Shown here: one piece after another, positions 1 to 9,828 of the stretch
Numbering within the stretch: position 1 is the stretch's first letter
How the letters are laid out: each line of letters begins with the position of its first letter
Assembly (NCBI RefSeq): GCF_010093535.1
Contig: NW_022985215.1
Span: forward strand, 286,406-350,405
DNA: 64,000 nt
Origin: Lindgomyces ingoldianus
Lineage: Eukaryota; Ascomycota; Dothideomycetes; Pleosporales; Lindgomycetaceae
Direction of reading: 5' to 3'
Position numbers and translations under genes: made by a program
Notes under the pieces: generated by a model
What the model saw: the letters and a program-made list of their open reading frames with translations, nothing else
Told to the model about the DNA's origin: nothing
The model's database searches: none

Positions 1-1044
1 AGCAAAATAACCTACATTAAAAGGCTGTAAAAGGTGCAATAAGTGTAAAAGTATATAGATAGTAATAATCTTATTCTTTTTATAGTACTACTAAAAATTA
101 ACTAAGTTGTAGCTTTTATAGCTATTAATAATAAAAAGCTAATAAGCGCTTACAACTTTTTTTTTATATGCTTATTAAAGTGCTTTAACTACTGCAGCTT
201 AAGCTTATTTATTATCTAGCTATTCTTAGAGACTATAATAACCTAGTTTTAAAGCAGATTCCCCTTCTTATACTAAGCAGAGAGGTAATAGCAGCCCTTA
301 AAAATAATAAAGGGTAAAATAGCTTACTTTATTATGTTAATGCCCTAGATAACTATTATCTACTTTTTATTACTTTACTATATTACTTTTAGCTGTTCTT
401 ATCTCTCTAAAGCTATAATAACTGCTCTAGTTAATATTTAGCTTATTATAAAGCCTAACTTGTTAAAGTTATACATGTTTTTATTTTAGATACTGTACTT
501 AGCTTTTATATTAGCTACTAGGCAAAACTAGCTCTAAATAACCTCTATATTCTTATAAAGCGCTCTTTTATAATTATACTTATAATTAAACTTTATTATA
601 AACTTAAAGCAGTGCTTAACTTACATACTAGGCTAGTTTAAGCTAACCTAGCCTAGATTGCGCTCTACGCGCAAGAAATTAGCTATATTAGCTATAGCTG
701 CAAGCCTAAAAGAAAATCTGCGTGTAATAAGCTTAAGTATATACTTAACAACTACTTTCTTTTTAAGCTTAGTTAAATTCTTTAATTTAGGCTACTATTC
801 TGCTTCTAAAGGCTGTCTAGCGCGTTAATTACTTAGTATTATATAAAAGACATTATAAATAGCTACAGCATGTTATAAGAAGAGTTTTAAGTCTTATTTA
901 AAAGCCTAAAAAGTAAGCTGTATCTAATGTTCTTTAAAAGATTTAATCTAGTGTTGTTGTTAAGACATTATGTAGATAGGTAGAGTGTAGTAGGGGCTTG
1001 GCAAAAGTGGCCAGCCAACCTGTGTGGCCGGCCAACCTGTACGT
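1..1044 (-). mobile_element. Fot-A copy 1, right part of a pogo/Fot1-type DNA transposon, cut by window start
   Basis: Matches the right 1.04 kb of the complete copy at 2434-4291 over its whole length. It ends in the same subterminal GGCCGGCC-containing repeats and ACGT terminus, followed by the TA target dinucleotide at 1045-1046. The transposase reads on the minus strand with its DNA-binding N-terminus near 640-720 (remnant of an Ala-Asn-Ser/Phe-Leu helix-turn-helix block). Many stops come from RIP. The terminal repeat lacks a few bases relative to the other copies (CCTGTACGT instead of CCTGTTAGGTACGT), so this end is slightly deleted. It sits inside Copia-2 copy 1. Confidence 0.85.
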
Positions 1045-1046
1045 TA

Positions 1047-2431
1047 TAGTAGTAAAAAAATTTTATACTCTTTTTAAGCAAAAACACTTTTAGAAATTTA
1101 AAAAGTAATAAAAAACTTTAAAAGCATAGTGTCTAATTAATATAAGCTTTAGATTAGTAAAATATAGTAAGATAATAACACTACTACACTCTCTTAGAAT
1201 AAAAAGTTAAAGTATAAGCTTTAAGTAAAGAAATTTACCATTAATATTAAAAGCTTTTTACTATACACTTATAAGCTAAATAAAGCTGTAAAAAAAGCTA
1301 GATAAAAAATAATTATAAAGTTTATTAAGATAAGAAGTAGTGTAGGACTCTCTAAGAAGCTTAAGCTAGAAGTAGTAAACGCAGTAACATAGCTGTATAA
1401 TATAAGCCTGTTACATACACATAACTTATGCTTACTAAATAAAGCCTTAGACACATAGTTTACTAATTACTTTAAATACTATAAGCTAAAGTAAGTAAAG
1501 AGTGCTATAGCTAATCTAAGGCCTAATTAAAGCAGGACCTACACATATAGCTGTTATGCTTACCTACTTAATAGAGAGTAAGCAGCTAGGTGTTAGAAGC
1601 AAAGCTTTAAACTAACTTTATAAGGCTATATAGAATATCTTATAAGCTATAGAGCCTTAAATATCTATAAAATATATGTTCTATTACTTAACTAAGTAAT
1701 TACTATAAAAAACATAGCCTTTAATAAAACACACTTTTATAAAAATAAAAGTAATAAACTAATCTCTTAGAAAGAAGCCTCTAAAATTATTAAAAATTTT
1801 AATAAGTAAAGTAAGATTTATAATATAAAAGAAGGCTTTAAGCTTTTACTTTAAAAGTTAGATAAGTAGTAAAGTAATATACTAAATTAAAAGCTTTAAA
1901 AGTGCAAGCTTAAAAGTGTAGAAACTAAAAAGCTTATTAAAACTTAAGTTAGCTAGCTAGAAAATTAGCACTTAATGGTAAAAGTAACTGCGTAGGTAAT
2001 AAGTATAATAAGTAAGTTACTAAGAATTTGCAGAGTTTCTAATAAACATATAGCACTTATTACCCTAGAGCTAACTCCTAAGCTAGAGCTTACAGATAGC
2101 TCTACAACACACCCTATATAAAGTAGGCATAAGCATACTAGTAATCTCTAGAAAGTGCACTTAACTAAAAAAGCAAATCTACTAGGCTTATTAAGTTAAA
2201 TAGCTAACTTACTAGTTAAAAAATTAACTTTTACTTTTTATACTAAAATATTATTTTTTATAGCTTTAGTTAAAGTAAGTAAGGCACTTTTTAAACATGT
2301 GTATAATAAACAAAGCTAGAGACTAGCTATATATATAAGCTAAAGAATATAAAGGCAAGATCCTAATAACCTAGGTAAGCCTAGAGGTGCAGGAAGCAGA
2401 GGTATATATATAACACTCTTAAAAAAAGTAG
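1047..2431 (+). pseudogene. Copia-2 copy 1, integrase C-terminal part and linker (RIPed)
   Basis: Fragment of a Ty1/Copia polyprotein between two Fot-A insertions. In the plus frames near 1290-1850 one can follow the segment that normally follows the integrase core: a region resembling N-E-A-x-D-T-W, then a block like G-Y-I-E-Y-L-I-S-Y-R-A-x-N-I-Y-K-I-Y-V followed by V-I-T-I-K-N-I-A-F, typical of fungal Copia integrases (G-Y-x-x-Y-L-V-G-Y ... R-D-V-x-F). Numerous TAA/TAG stops replace Gln/Trp codons. The remainder to 2431 is the less conserved linker before reverse transcriptase. The RT part resumes at 4294 after the Fot-A insertion. Family assignment is firm, exact domain borders are not. 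Confidence 0.7.
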
Positions 2432-2433
2432 TA

Positions 2434-2485
2434 ACGTACCTAACGGGTTGGCCGGCCACACAGGTTGGCCGGCCACTTTTGCCAA
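2434..2485 (+). repeat. Left terminal inverted repeat of Fot-A copy 2
   Basis: 52 bp that pair with 4240-4291. It contains two direct copies of GGTTGGCCGGCCAC separated by only a few bases, each holding the perfect palindrome TGGCCGGCCA, and then CTTTTGCCAA. These two copies are likely paired transposase binding sites (inference). The repeat has kept its GC-rich motifs although the body is AT-rich. Confidence 0.9.
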
Positions 2486-4239
2486 CCCCCCACTAAAACC
2501 ACCCTATTCTGGCGCGAAACCGCCCACTTTAGCCCTGTATAAAGTAATACAACACAAGATATTATTTAGAGTCTACTTCTACTACTTTCTTACACGTACG
2601 CAAGTTATGCCTAGTCTAATTGCACTACTTACATTACCTTTAACTTAGCTTACTTCCTTTAGCGCGCACCTGTGTCTTTAGCTTTTTCCTATTACTACGC
2701 GCTCTAAACTCCTTTAGAGCAGTTAGATAAGCCTTATTCTTAACTGTTAAAGTCTTTTTTGCCTAAATTTGCTTTTTTTTATGTAATCTATGTTGTGTAG
2801 CAGCTTTATTTGCTGCTTAAAGCTCTGTAATCTCCTTTTACGCTAACACTAGCTTATGCGTAATAATTAATGCCCTTTTTAAAACCTTCTTAAAAGCTTC
2901 TACTATAGACATTAGTAAGCTATATACATACCTCTAAATCTTTACCTTTATAAGCATTAATTATAACCTAAATTTAAAAGTATTACTTAGAGTTTATAAC
3001 TGCTAAAGCTTATTATTAATAGGTAGTAGTAGTAATAAAGTACACAACTAGATGTTAAAGGCTATTTTAACCTGTTTTAGATTAAATAAGACTAAACTAG
3101 CGCCTTAAAACCCTCCTTAGATATTACTAAGAGTAATTACTACATTATAAGCGTGTATAAAGCATAGTAGGAACTTAAGTTTTATAATATAAGTAATCTA
3201 GTTATGCATAAAATCTTTAGCTTAGCGCCTATACACTTTCTTTAAAGGGGTAAAACAACCTACATTAAAAGGCTGTAAAAGGTGCAATAAGTATAAAAGT
3301 ATATAAATAGTAATAATCTTGTTTTTTTTATAGTACTACTAGAAATTAAGCAAGTTCTTATAGCTATTAATAATAAAAAGCTAATAAGCGCTTATAACCT
3401 TTTTTTTATATGCTTATTAACATGCTTTAACTACTGCAGCTTAAGCTTATTTATTATCTAGCTGTTTTTAGAGACTATAATAACCTAGTTTTAAGGCAGA
3501 TTCTCCTCTTTATACTAAGCAAAGAGGTAATAGTAGCCTTTAAAGATAATAAAAAGTAAAATAGCTTACTTTATTATATTAATGCTCTAAATAACTATTG
3601 TCTACTTTCTATTACTTTACTATATTACCTTTAGTTGTTTTTATCTCTTTAAAGCTATAATAACTGCTTTAGCTAATATCTAGCCTATTATAAAGCTTAA
3701 CTTATTAAAGTTATATGTGTCTTTATTCTACATACTGTACTCAGCTTTTATGTTAGCTACTAGGCAAAACTAGCCTTAGATAACCTCTAGATTCTTATAA
3801 AATGCTCTTTTACAATTATACTTATAATTAAACTTTATTATAAACTTAGGGCAGTGCTTAACCTACATACTAGGCTAGTTTAAGCTAACCTAGCCTAGAT
3901 TGCGCTCTGCGCGCAAGGAATTAGCTATATTAGCTACAGCTGTAAGCCTAAAGAGAAATTTGTGCGTAATAAGCTTAAGTATATACTTAACAACTACCTT
4001 CTTTTTAAGCTTAGTTAGATTCTTTAATTTAGGCTAGCATTCTGCTTTTAAAAGCTGTCTAGCGCGTTAATTACTTAATGTTGTGTAAGAGACATTATAG
4101 ATAGCTGCAGCGTGTTATAAGAAGAGTTTTAAGTTTTATTTAAGAGCCTAAAGAGTAAGCTGTATCTAATGTTCTTTAGAAGATTTAATCTAGTGTTGTT
4201 ATTAAGGCATTATGTAGATAGATAGAGTGTGGTGGGGGC

Positions 4240-4291
4240 TTAGCAAAAGTGGCCGGCTAACCCGTGTGGCCGGCCAACCTGTTAGGTACGT
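4240..4291 (-). repeat. Right terminal inverted repeat of Fot-A copy 2
   Basis: Inverted partner of 2434-2485 with a few C-to-T differences (GGCCGGCTAACC in place of GGCCGGCCAACC). It ends GGTACGT immediately before TA. Confidence 0.9.
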
Positions 4292-4293
4292 TA

Positions 4294-6100
4294 TACACAT
4301 TACTCTAGTTAATCTAAAGCACTTTTAAATAACCTTTTTTAACGCATTTATTGCTTATAATAGTGCTTAAAACACTTTATATAGTGTTTTTTATAGCTGT
4401 CTTTTTTAAGCAGCCTTAACTAAGAGCTTATAAACTTCTAAAAAAACTTTTAAAATAAAAAGATTTATATAAATACTTATATAAAAATCATTTTAAAATT
4501 ACAGCATAAAAAAAGATAGCTACCCTACTTAAAAAAGGCACTTAAAAAAAGATCATGTAAACTAAAGTAATGTCTAAGCAACTTTTACTAAAGTAAGTAT
4601 TTATATATAAATTTAACTAAAATAAGTATTTTACTAAATGTAAAGCTTATATTTACGTATGCAGTAATCTTTAAAGTAAGAACTTACTTTAGTTAACTTA
4701 TACTACTACTCTTATAGCTAGATCCTTTTAAATAGTAATAGTAATAGCAGCTTAATTTAACCTAAAGATAAAGTAATATAATGTTATAGGCGCGTTCTTA
4801 AACACACACTATAAAAGTAAGCTAGAAGTAACATATAAGCTTTTAGAAGGCTTTATAAAGCCTAGCATATGTGTTAAGCTTCTCTAAGCCTTATATAGAC
4901 TGTGTAACCTGCTAATCTTATAGTACTAAAAGCTTTTATAGGCTTTTTAAAAGCTTAAGCTTATTTTTTAACTATAATTACTATATCTTACTTTTCGTTT
5001 TTACAGATAACATACTTTATATTTATTACTATAATAATAAGTTAAAAGCTTACTAATTAATTAGTATAATTAAAAAAATACATAAGCTAGAAAATTAGAA
5101 GCTATGTAAATAGTTTTTAAAAATTAAAATAATTAAAAATAAAAAAGCTAAAATAATCTAGCTAGTACATAATATATATATTAAAAAAGTAGTAAAGAAG
5201 TTTAACTTTATAAAAAAGGCACTTTTTCTAGAGACTTTTTTACTATTAAAACAGCTTATAAGCAACTAGAGATTAGTAACAAAGTATAAAATTAAGAAAT
5301 ACTAAAAGTGTGTAGAATTAACACTTTACACTATAATTATAGTGCGCTCTAACATAGCGTTTACAGCATCTTAGCTCTCCTACTACTTAATAAACTTTAG
5401 AAAGTAGCACTTCTAAGTAGTAAGCTAAGTAAATGTGTACCTGTACTATATAAGGCATATAGGCATATAGTATAGAGCACTAGAAGGCGCGCAACGTATC
5501 ATATATAAAGACACATCTTTTACTAATTATGTAAAGACTAGATAATTATTTTATAAATATATTATTTTACTTTTTAAAAGACTAATTTTATAGAAAGTAG
5601 CTCTCTAGCTAATAGTAACTATATTTATAATAAAAGCTAAGCTGCTTATTTTAGCGTACAGTATAAAAAAATTACTAGCTTTAAAACACTTTTTTAAAAA
5701 GCTTACCTTAGAGCTAGGCACACTATAGCAGATTTACTGTAACAACTAGCAGACAATTTAGTTAGTAGTAGAAGAGAACGCCTAGATAACTACTTACCTA
5801 CACTATATTAATATCTAGAACATGTGGCTGCGCTAGGAGCACACAAAAGGATCTTTTAAAGTGCGCTATATTAACATAAGCAACATGCTAGTAAATAAAC
5901 TTATAAAGCACTTACTAAGATAGTAATTTAAGCACTTTAAGCAGCTTTTTAACTTTAAAGACATGTAAATAAGCTTTTAAAGAAAAAAAGTGTTAATTAT
6001 TAAGAGTAAAGACATTTTTACACTGCCTAGAAACAAAAGTTCTATCTACTAGTAGAGACACTCCCCTATGCTATAGAGCTTAAGTAGGGATTTAGTACAT
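4294..6100 (+). pseudogene. Copia-2 copy 1, reverse transcriptase and RNase H remnant
   Basis: Ty1/Copia pol continued after the Fot-A insertion. Around 4850-5250 is the RT region: V-K-L-L-x-A-L-Y-x-L (Ala-Leu-Tyr box), then an F-V-F-T-D-N-x-L-Y-I segment running into Y-Y-N-N where the family has Y-V-D-D, so both catalytic Asp codons are now Asn by G-to-A changes. Around 5700-5950 the RNase H end is recognisable: a Gln-Thr-Ile block, M-W-L-R-x-E-H, then V-R-Y-I-N and a degenerate copy of the A-D-G-L-T-K-P-L box. Stops are frequent. The C-terminal tail runs to about 6170. Confidence 0.85.
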
Positions 6101-6207
6101 AAAATGCGCAGAAACATAGAACACTTAAACTATAAGAAGATTAATAAGCTTACCTAAGAGCTTCTTAGCGCGCTAGTAACGCGCTAGGAGCCTAGGGGAC
6201 ACGTCAC

Positions 6208-6309
6208 CCTGCTCCTCCTCCCCCTCCTCCTTCTCTATCTTCTCTACCTCCTCTTCCTTCTTCTTCTTCTCCTCCTTCTTCTTCTCCTTCTCTTCTTTCT
6301 TCTTCTTTA
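6208..6309 (+). repeat. Polypyrimidine (CTC/CTT) microsatellite in Copia-2 copy 1
   Basis: About 100 bases almost purely of C and T in trinucleotide-like runs, downstream of the Copia-2 pol end. The other Copia-2 copy carries the complementary polypurine stretch at 62703-62797, so it belongs to the element and is not random drift. Confidence 0.9.
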
Positions 6310-6540
6310 CTAAATTTTTCTTAAGTAGAGCTTAAAAACCTAGCTAAAGCTAAGACATAGCCTATAGTTTATTAGTCTAATCTAAGGTATAACACATAAT
6401 CTCTGCAGAGAAGCTTACCTACTTATCCTCTACAACAAGCACTGCAATAAGGCGCTGCGCATACACAATAGTAATAAAGGGACTGTAAATAGGTTAAAAC
6501 TAGATCACCTTACACACTGCTACAGGGCTTACAGGGGTAG
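6310..6540 (+). other. Copia-2 copy 1, 3' region between pol and the Gypsy-1 insertion
   Basis: Matches 62470-62700 of Copia-2 copy 2 in reverse complement, confirming it as element sequence. No clear reading frame. It ends at the target site GGTAG of Gypsy-1. Confidence 0.7.
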
Positions 6541-6858
6541 TGTCACGGTATCCTCCCCAGATCCCAGACATAACTGTATTAGACGCGTACTAGAGTATTA
6601 TTAGTGCACGTCTAATACAAACACAACACAACACAGACATAAACTTAAGCATAAACTGCCTTAACACTAACTAAACCTAAAATAGGCTTAATTTATACCT
6701 AAAGCGCTTAAACTTCTAAGCTAAGTATTTAATTACTAATTTCCTTTTAAACTTTCTTATTTCTTACATAATGTCTTATACCTACTATAATACCTTATAT
6801 AGTAATTAAACTAGACCTTTATAAAGCTCTATAACCTTACTTGTGCATAATTATAATA
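6541..6858 (+). repeat. Gypsy-1 5' LTR (318 bp)
   Basis: Starts TGTCACGGTATCC and ends ATTATAATA, which corresponds to ATCGTGACA in the 3' LTR after C-to-T and G-to-A changes. Its first about 100 bases keep more C and CpG than the 3' LTR does, whereas its inner end is more mutated. Confidence 0.93.
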
Positions 6859-7210
6859 TTATATTATGTTAAAACTTTAGCTAAGAATAGCCTTTAAATT
6901 TAATCTAATAAGCTTAGTACTTATATAACTCTAAGCTATTAAAGTAAGCTAAAAAGCTTTTTAAAAAGCGCTTACTTTATAAGAAAGCTGCTATATTATA
7001 AGCTTTAAAGCTTTTTAAAAAAACTTTAAAAAATAGCTTTACATTATTAAGTAGTCTATTTCTGCTTTAACTTTTATTATAGTAGTAAGAACTAAAAACT
7101 TACTAGCCTTAAAGCTTACTTAAAAGTCTAGAGATAGCTTAACTTTTTTCTACCTAACACTACTTATAACTTATAACTTTTTTAACTTAGTAATAAAATC
7201 TAACTAACTC

Positions 7211-8030
7211 NNNNNNNNNNNNNNNNNNNNNNNNNNNNNNNNNNNNNNNNNNNNNNNNNNNNNNNNNNNNNNNNNNNNNNNNNNNNNNNNNNNNNNNNNN
7301 NNNNNNNNNNNNNNNNNNNNNNNNNNNNNNNNNNNNNNNNNNNNNNNNNNNNNNNNNNNNNNNNNNNNNNNNNNNNNNNNNNNNNNNNNNNNNNNNNNNN
7401 NNNNNNNNNNNNNNNNNNNNNNNNNNNNNNNNNNNNNNNNNNNNNNNNNNNNNNNNNNNNNNNNNNNNNNNNNNNNNNNNNNNNNNNNNNNNNNNNNNNN
7501 NNNNNNNNNNNNNNNNNNNNNNNNNNNNNNNNNNNNNNNNNNNNNNNNNNNNNNNNNNNNNNNNNNNNNNNNNNNNNNNNNNNNNNNNNNNNNNNNNNNN
7601 NNNNNNNNNNNNNNNNNNNNNNNNNNNNNNNNNNNNNNNNNNNNNNNNNNNNNNNNNNNNNNNNNNNNNNNNNNNNNNNNNNNNNNNNNNNNNNNNNNNN
7701 NNNNNNNNNNNNNNNNNNNNNNNNNNNNNNNNNNNNNNNNNNNNNNNNNNNNNNNNNNNNNNNNNNNNNNNNNNNNNNNNNNNNNNNNNNNNNNNNNNNN
7801 NNNNNNNNNNNNNNNNNNNNNNNNNNNNNNNNNNNNNNNNNNNNNNNNNNNNNNNNNNNNNNNNNNNNNNNNNNNNNNNNNNNNNNNNNNNNNNNNNNNN
7901 NNNNNNNNNNNNNNNNNNNNNNNNNNNNNNNNNNNNNNNNNNNNNNNNNNNNNNNNNNNNNNNNNNNNNNNNNNNNNNNNNNNNNNNNNNNNNNNNNNNN
8001 NNNNNNNNNNNNNNNNNNNNNNNNNNNNNN
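7211..8030. other. Assembly gap (820 N)
   Basis: Run of N between Gypsy-1 sequence and the left LTR of the nested gag-only element. The missing LTR start (expected near 7860 if the two LTRs are of equal length and the gap size is right) lies inside it. The size is not a round number, so it may be an estimate. Confidence 1.
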
Positions 8031-8167
8031 ATAAGGAGCAAGTCTATTAACTATAAGAGGCTTATAGGGAGCCTGCCTATGTAGTGGGAGCTCTAGCGCT
8101 AAGTGTCTTAGGCTGCTCGTCCGAAACACAGGTGCAACACCAGGACCATGTGCTCTCTTACGCGACA
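8031..8167 (-). repeat. 3' LTR (partial) of the gag-only element
   Basis: Its 137 visible bases match 9692-9828 with a few C/T differences. It ends CTTACGCGACA on the plus strand. The rest is in the gap. Confidence 0.9.
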
Positions 8168-8228
8168 CACCCCCTAGCTCGCCGAGAGTAACAAGGGGAG
8201 CTAAAAGAGAGCAGAGCAGCACAATGCG

Positions 8229-8297
8229 TAGACAGAGCAGCTAAAAGATCTTAGACAGAGCTGCTAGAAGAGCTTAGACAGAGCTGCTAGAAGAGCA
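8229..8297 (+). repeat. 23-bp tandem repeat, three copies
   Basis: Units at 8229, 8252 and 8275, each beginning TAGACAGAGC and ending near AAGAGCT. Located between the gag frame and the polypurine tract of the gag-only element, in its 3' untranslated part. Confidence 0.9.
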
Positions 8298-8539
8298 AAA
8301 CAGAGTAATAGAGAACAGTAAGAGAACAAAAGAGAGCAGGGTAACTATTATAAGACACTTAGGGCGTAGGAGACAGCAAGCTCTTCGCACACGCGGTTAG
8401 TACATAGGAAAAAAAAACAAGTGACGCTTTATTAAGCATGCTGCCAGTCCAGCTAGACCTGATCTATAACTTAATGAGAGCGCGAGCATGCAGCATACAG
8501 TCTGGGCGCGCTGCGCTGTTAGGGATGCCATCCTAATCC

Positions 8540-9440
8540 ACGACGTCCTTACTAAGCTCATGCTGTAATGCTGCTAGGGTACAGGGGACTCCCAGCGGTG
8601 ACCTTTAAGATCCATCCCTTCTTTGCTAGAGCATCTTATAAACTGCTATATTGCGCGCTCTCTAGTTACTCTTTAATTTAAGCAATTTCCTTATCTGTTA
8701 GCAGGTTGCAGAGCTCCCTATCTGTACATCCTTTAATTGTGTACTTAAGGCGTCTGCAATGTATTAGCTTCTATAAGTGCTGTATGTTTAAACAGCAGGG
8801 GCAGGAGTGCTTTTTATCTAATCTTGTCCTAAAAGTTGTGTACACTCCTAGGCCTTTCTCCTTATTCTGTACAAGCTAGGAGAACTAAGCGGCGTACTGC
8901 TTAAGCGTGAGAGCATTAGTGGTGGCGCCTGGTTAAGCTAGAGAGTCTAGCTTACGTTAAGCCTACTTATAGTCATATTTAGCAGCTAAGTAAAGGAAGT
9001 CCTTAATAAAGAGCGCGCCCTTAATGTCTTTAAGATTAACAAGCTTTGCGTTAGCATAAGCCTGCGTCTATTTAAGCAGCTAGTATGCTAGTAACTAATT
9101 CCCTCCTAATACTAGGCGTAGGGTAACCTCTTAATAGGTTATTTATACCTACTCCTTCTAGTTATTATTGCTTAGGTAAAGGTCCCTCTTAAGCTCCTTA
9201 ATAAGCGCGTAGAGCAACTAATTACTTGCCTGCAGAGTTACTAGCTTAAGCAGTTAGGAGTCTACTGTTGTATACACCTAGTTCCACAGCACCTAGAGCC
9301 TTAAGGAGAGCTGCGTGTATATTAATGCCTTAATCTAATAGAGGCGGAGAGCCTCTAAGTTAGCTGTATTAAGATTAGGGATTGCAGGTGCTTCACTTAT
9401 TAGATTAGGCTGTGGTGGTGCATCTAGGTTAATTTAGTCC
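8540..9440 (-). pseudogene. Gag-like protein remnant of the gag-only element
   Basis: A single minus-strand frame can be followed for about 300 codons. Its stops are TAA/TAG at places where CAA/CAG would read Gln, as expected from light RIP. Content: a Pro-rich start (L-D-A-P-P-Q-P-N-L), helical Leu-rich blocks, K-D-I-K-G-A-L-F-I-K-D-F, an A-K-Y-D-Y-K segment and, near 8770-8820, a zinc-knuckle-like C-P-C-C-L-N-I-Q-H followed by K-L-I-H-C (C-x2-C-x4-H-x6-C, variant of the usual C-x2-C-x4-H-x4-C). No protease, RT or integrase motif follows. The start codon is uncertain. Gag function (RNA binding and particle assembly) is inferred from position and the knuckle. Confidence 0.65.
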
Positions 9441-9520
9441 CATACGCCTTAAGCTTACGCGAGGTATTTAAGCTGCGCGTACTATAGTAGGAACGTGTGG
9501 CAATTAATAAGTTAAACGCT

Positions 9521-9828
9521 TGTTAGAAGTGTAGCAACGTTTGCTAGTTAATCTATAGCTTTAGTAGAGAAGGAGAGACAATAGAAGCAAATAATAAGGA
9601 GCAGGGAATAGACAAGTGCTTTAATTAACGCAACACAGAGGAATTTGCACAAACTAGGCCTATAACTGTCGCAACTACTAATTAGGGAGCAATAAGAAGC
9701 AAGTCTATTAACTATAAGAGGCTTATAGGGAGCCTGCCTATGTAGTGGGAGCTCCGGCGCCAAGTGTCTCAGGCTGCTCGTCCGAAACACAGGTGCGACA
9801 CCAGGACCATGTGCTCTCTTACGCGACA
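9521..9828 (-). repeat. 5' LTR of the gag-only element (308 bp)
   Basis: Complete LTR, TGTTAGAAG to CGCGACA on the plus strand (TG...CA in minus sense). Followed directly by Gypsy-1 sequence at 9829. The open frame across it on the minus strand is not treated as a gene. Confidence 0.85.

Larger units (their letters stand above)
2434..4291 (-). mobile_element. Fot-A copy 2, complete pogo/Fot1-type transposon, 1,858 bp, RIPed
   Basis: Complete element bounded by TA at 2432-2433 and 4292-4293, with about 52-bp terminal inverted repeats starting ACGTACCTAACGGGTTGG. The minus strand encodes a degraded transposase. The N-terminal helix-turn-helix block lies near 3880-3990. The DDE region lies in the centre, and a basic C-terminal region lies near 2560-2900. 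Family: Tc1/mariner superfamily, pogo/Fot1 branch, with a CENP-B-like DNA-binding domain and DDE domain; TA target duplication fits. The frame is broken by many TAA/TAG stops from RIP. Inserted between the integrase and reverse transcriptase parts of Copia-2. Confidence 0.92.
8031..9828 (-). mobile_element. Gag-only (non-autonomous) LTR retrotransposon nested in Gypsy-1
   Basis: Two direct copies of an LTR (8031-8167 visible part; 9521-9828 complete, 308 bp) bracket a 1.35-kb interior. On the minus strand the LTR starts TGTCGCGTAAGAGAGC and ends CTTCTAACA. The left LTR is preceded, in minus sense, by the purine tract GAGCTAGGGGGTG, which fixes minus orientation. The interior holds one gag-like frame and no room for pol. 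Sequence here is clearly less AT-rich than the surrounding Gypsy-1. Left border and target duplication fall in the gap; the right flank is AAAAG. Could be called a TR-GAG or LARD-like element. Confidence 0.82.

Noticed and set aside
1269..1454. 61-codon minus-strand open frame
   Set aside because: Lies antisense to the Copia-2 integrase remnant. Composition is that of RIPed DNA and no motif is visible.
2448..2648. 66-codon plus-strand frame starting in the Fot-A TIR
   Set aside because: Begins in the terminal repeat and runs antisense to the transposase C-terminus. A by-product of the GGCC repeats.
8229..8297. Tandem 23-bp units as a CRISPR-like array
   Set aside because: Units are contiguous with no spacers and lie in a eukaryotic retrotransposon.
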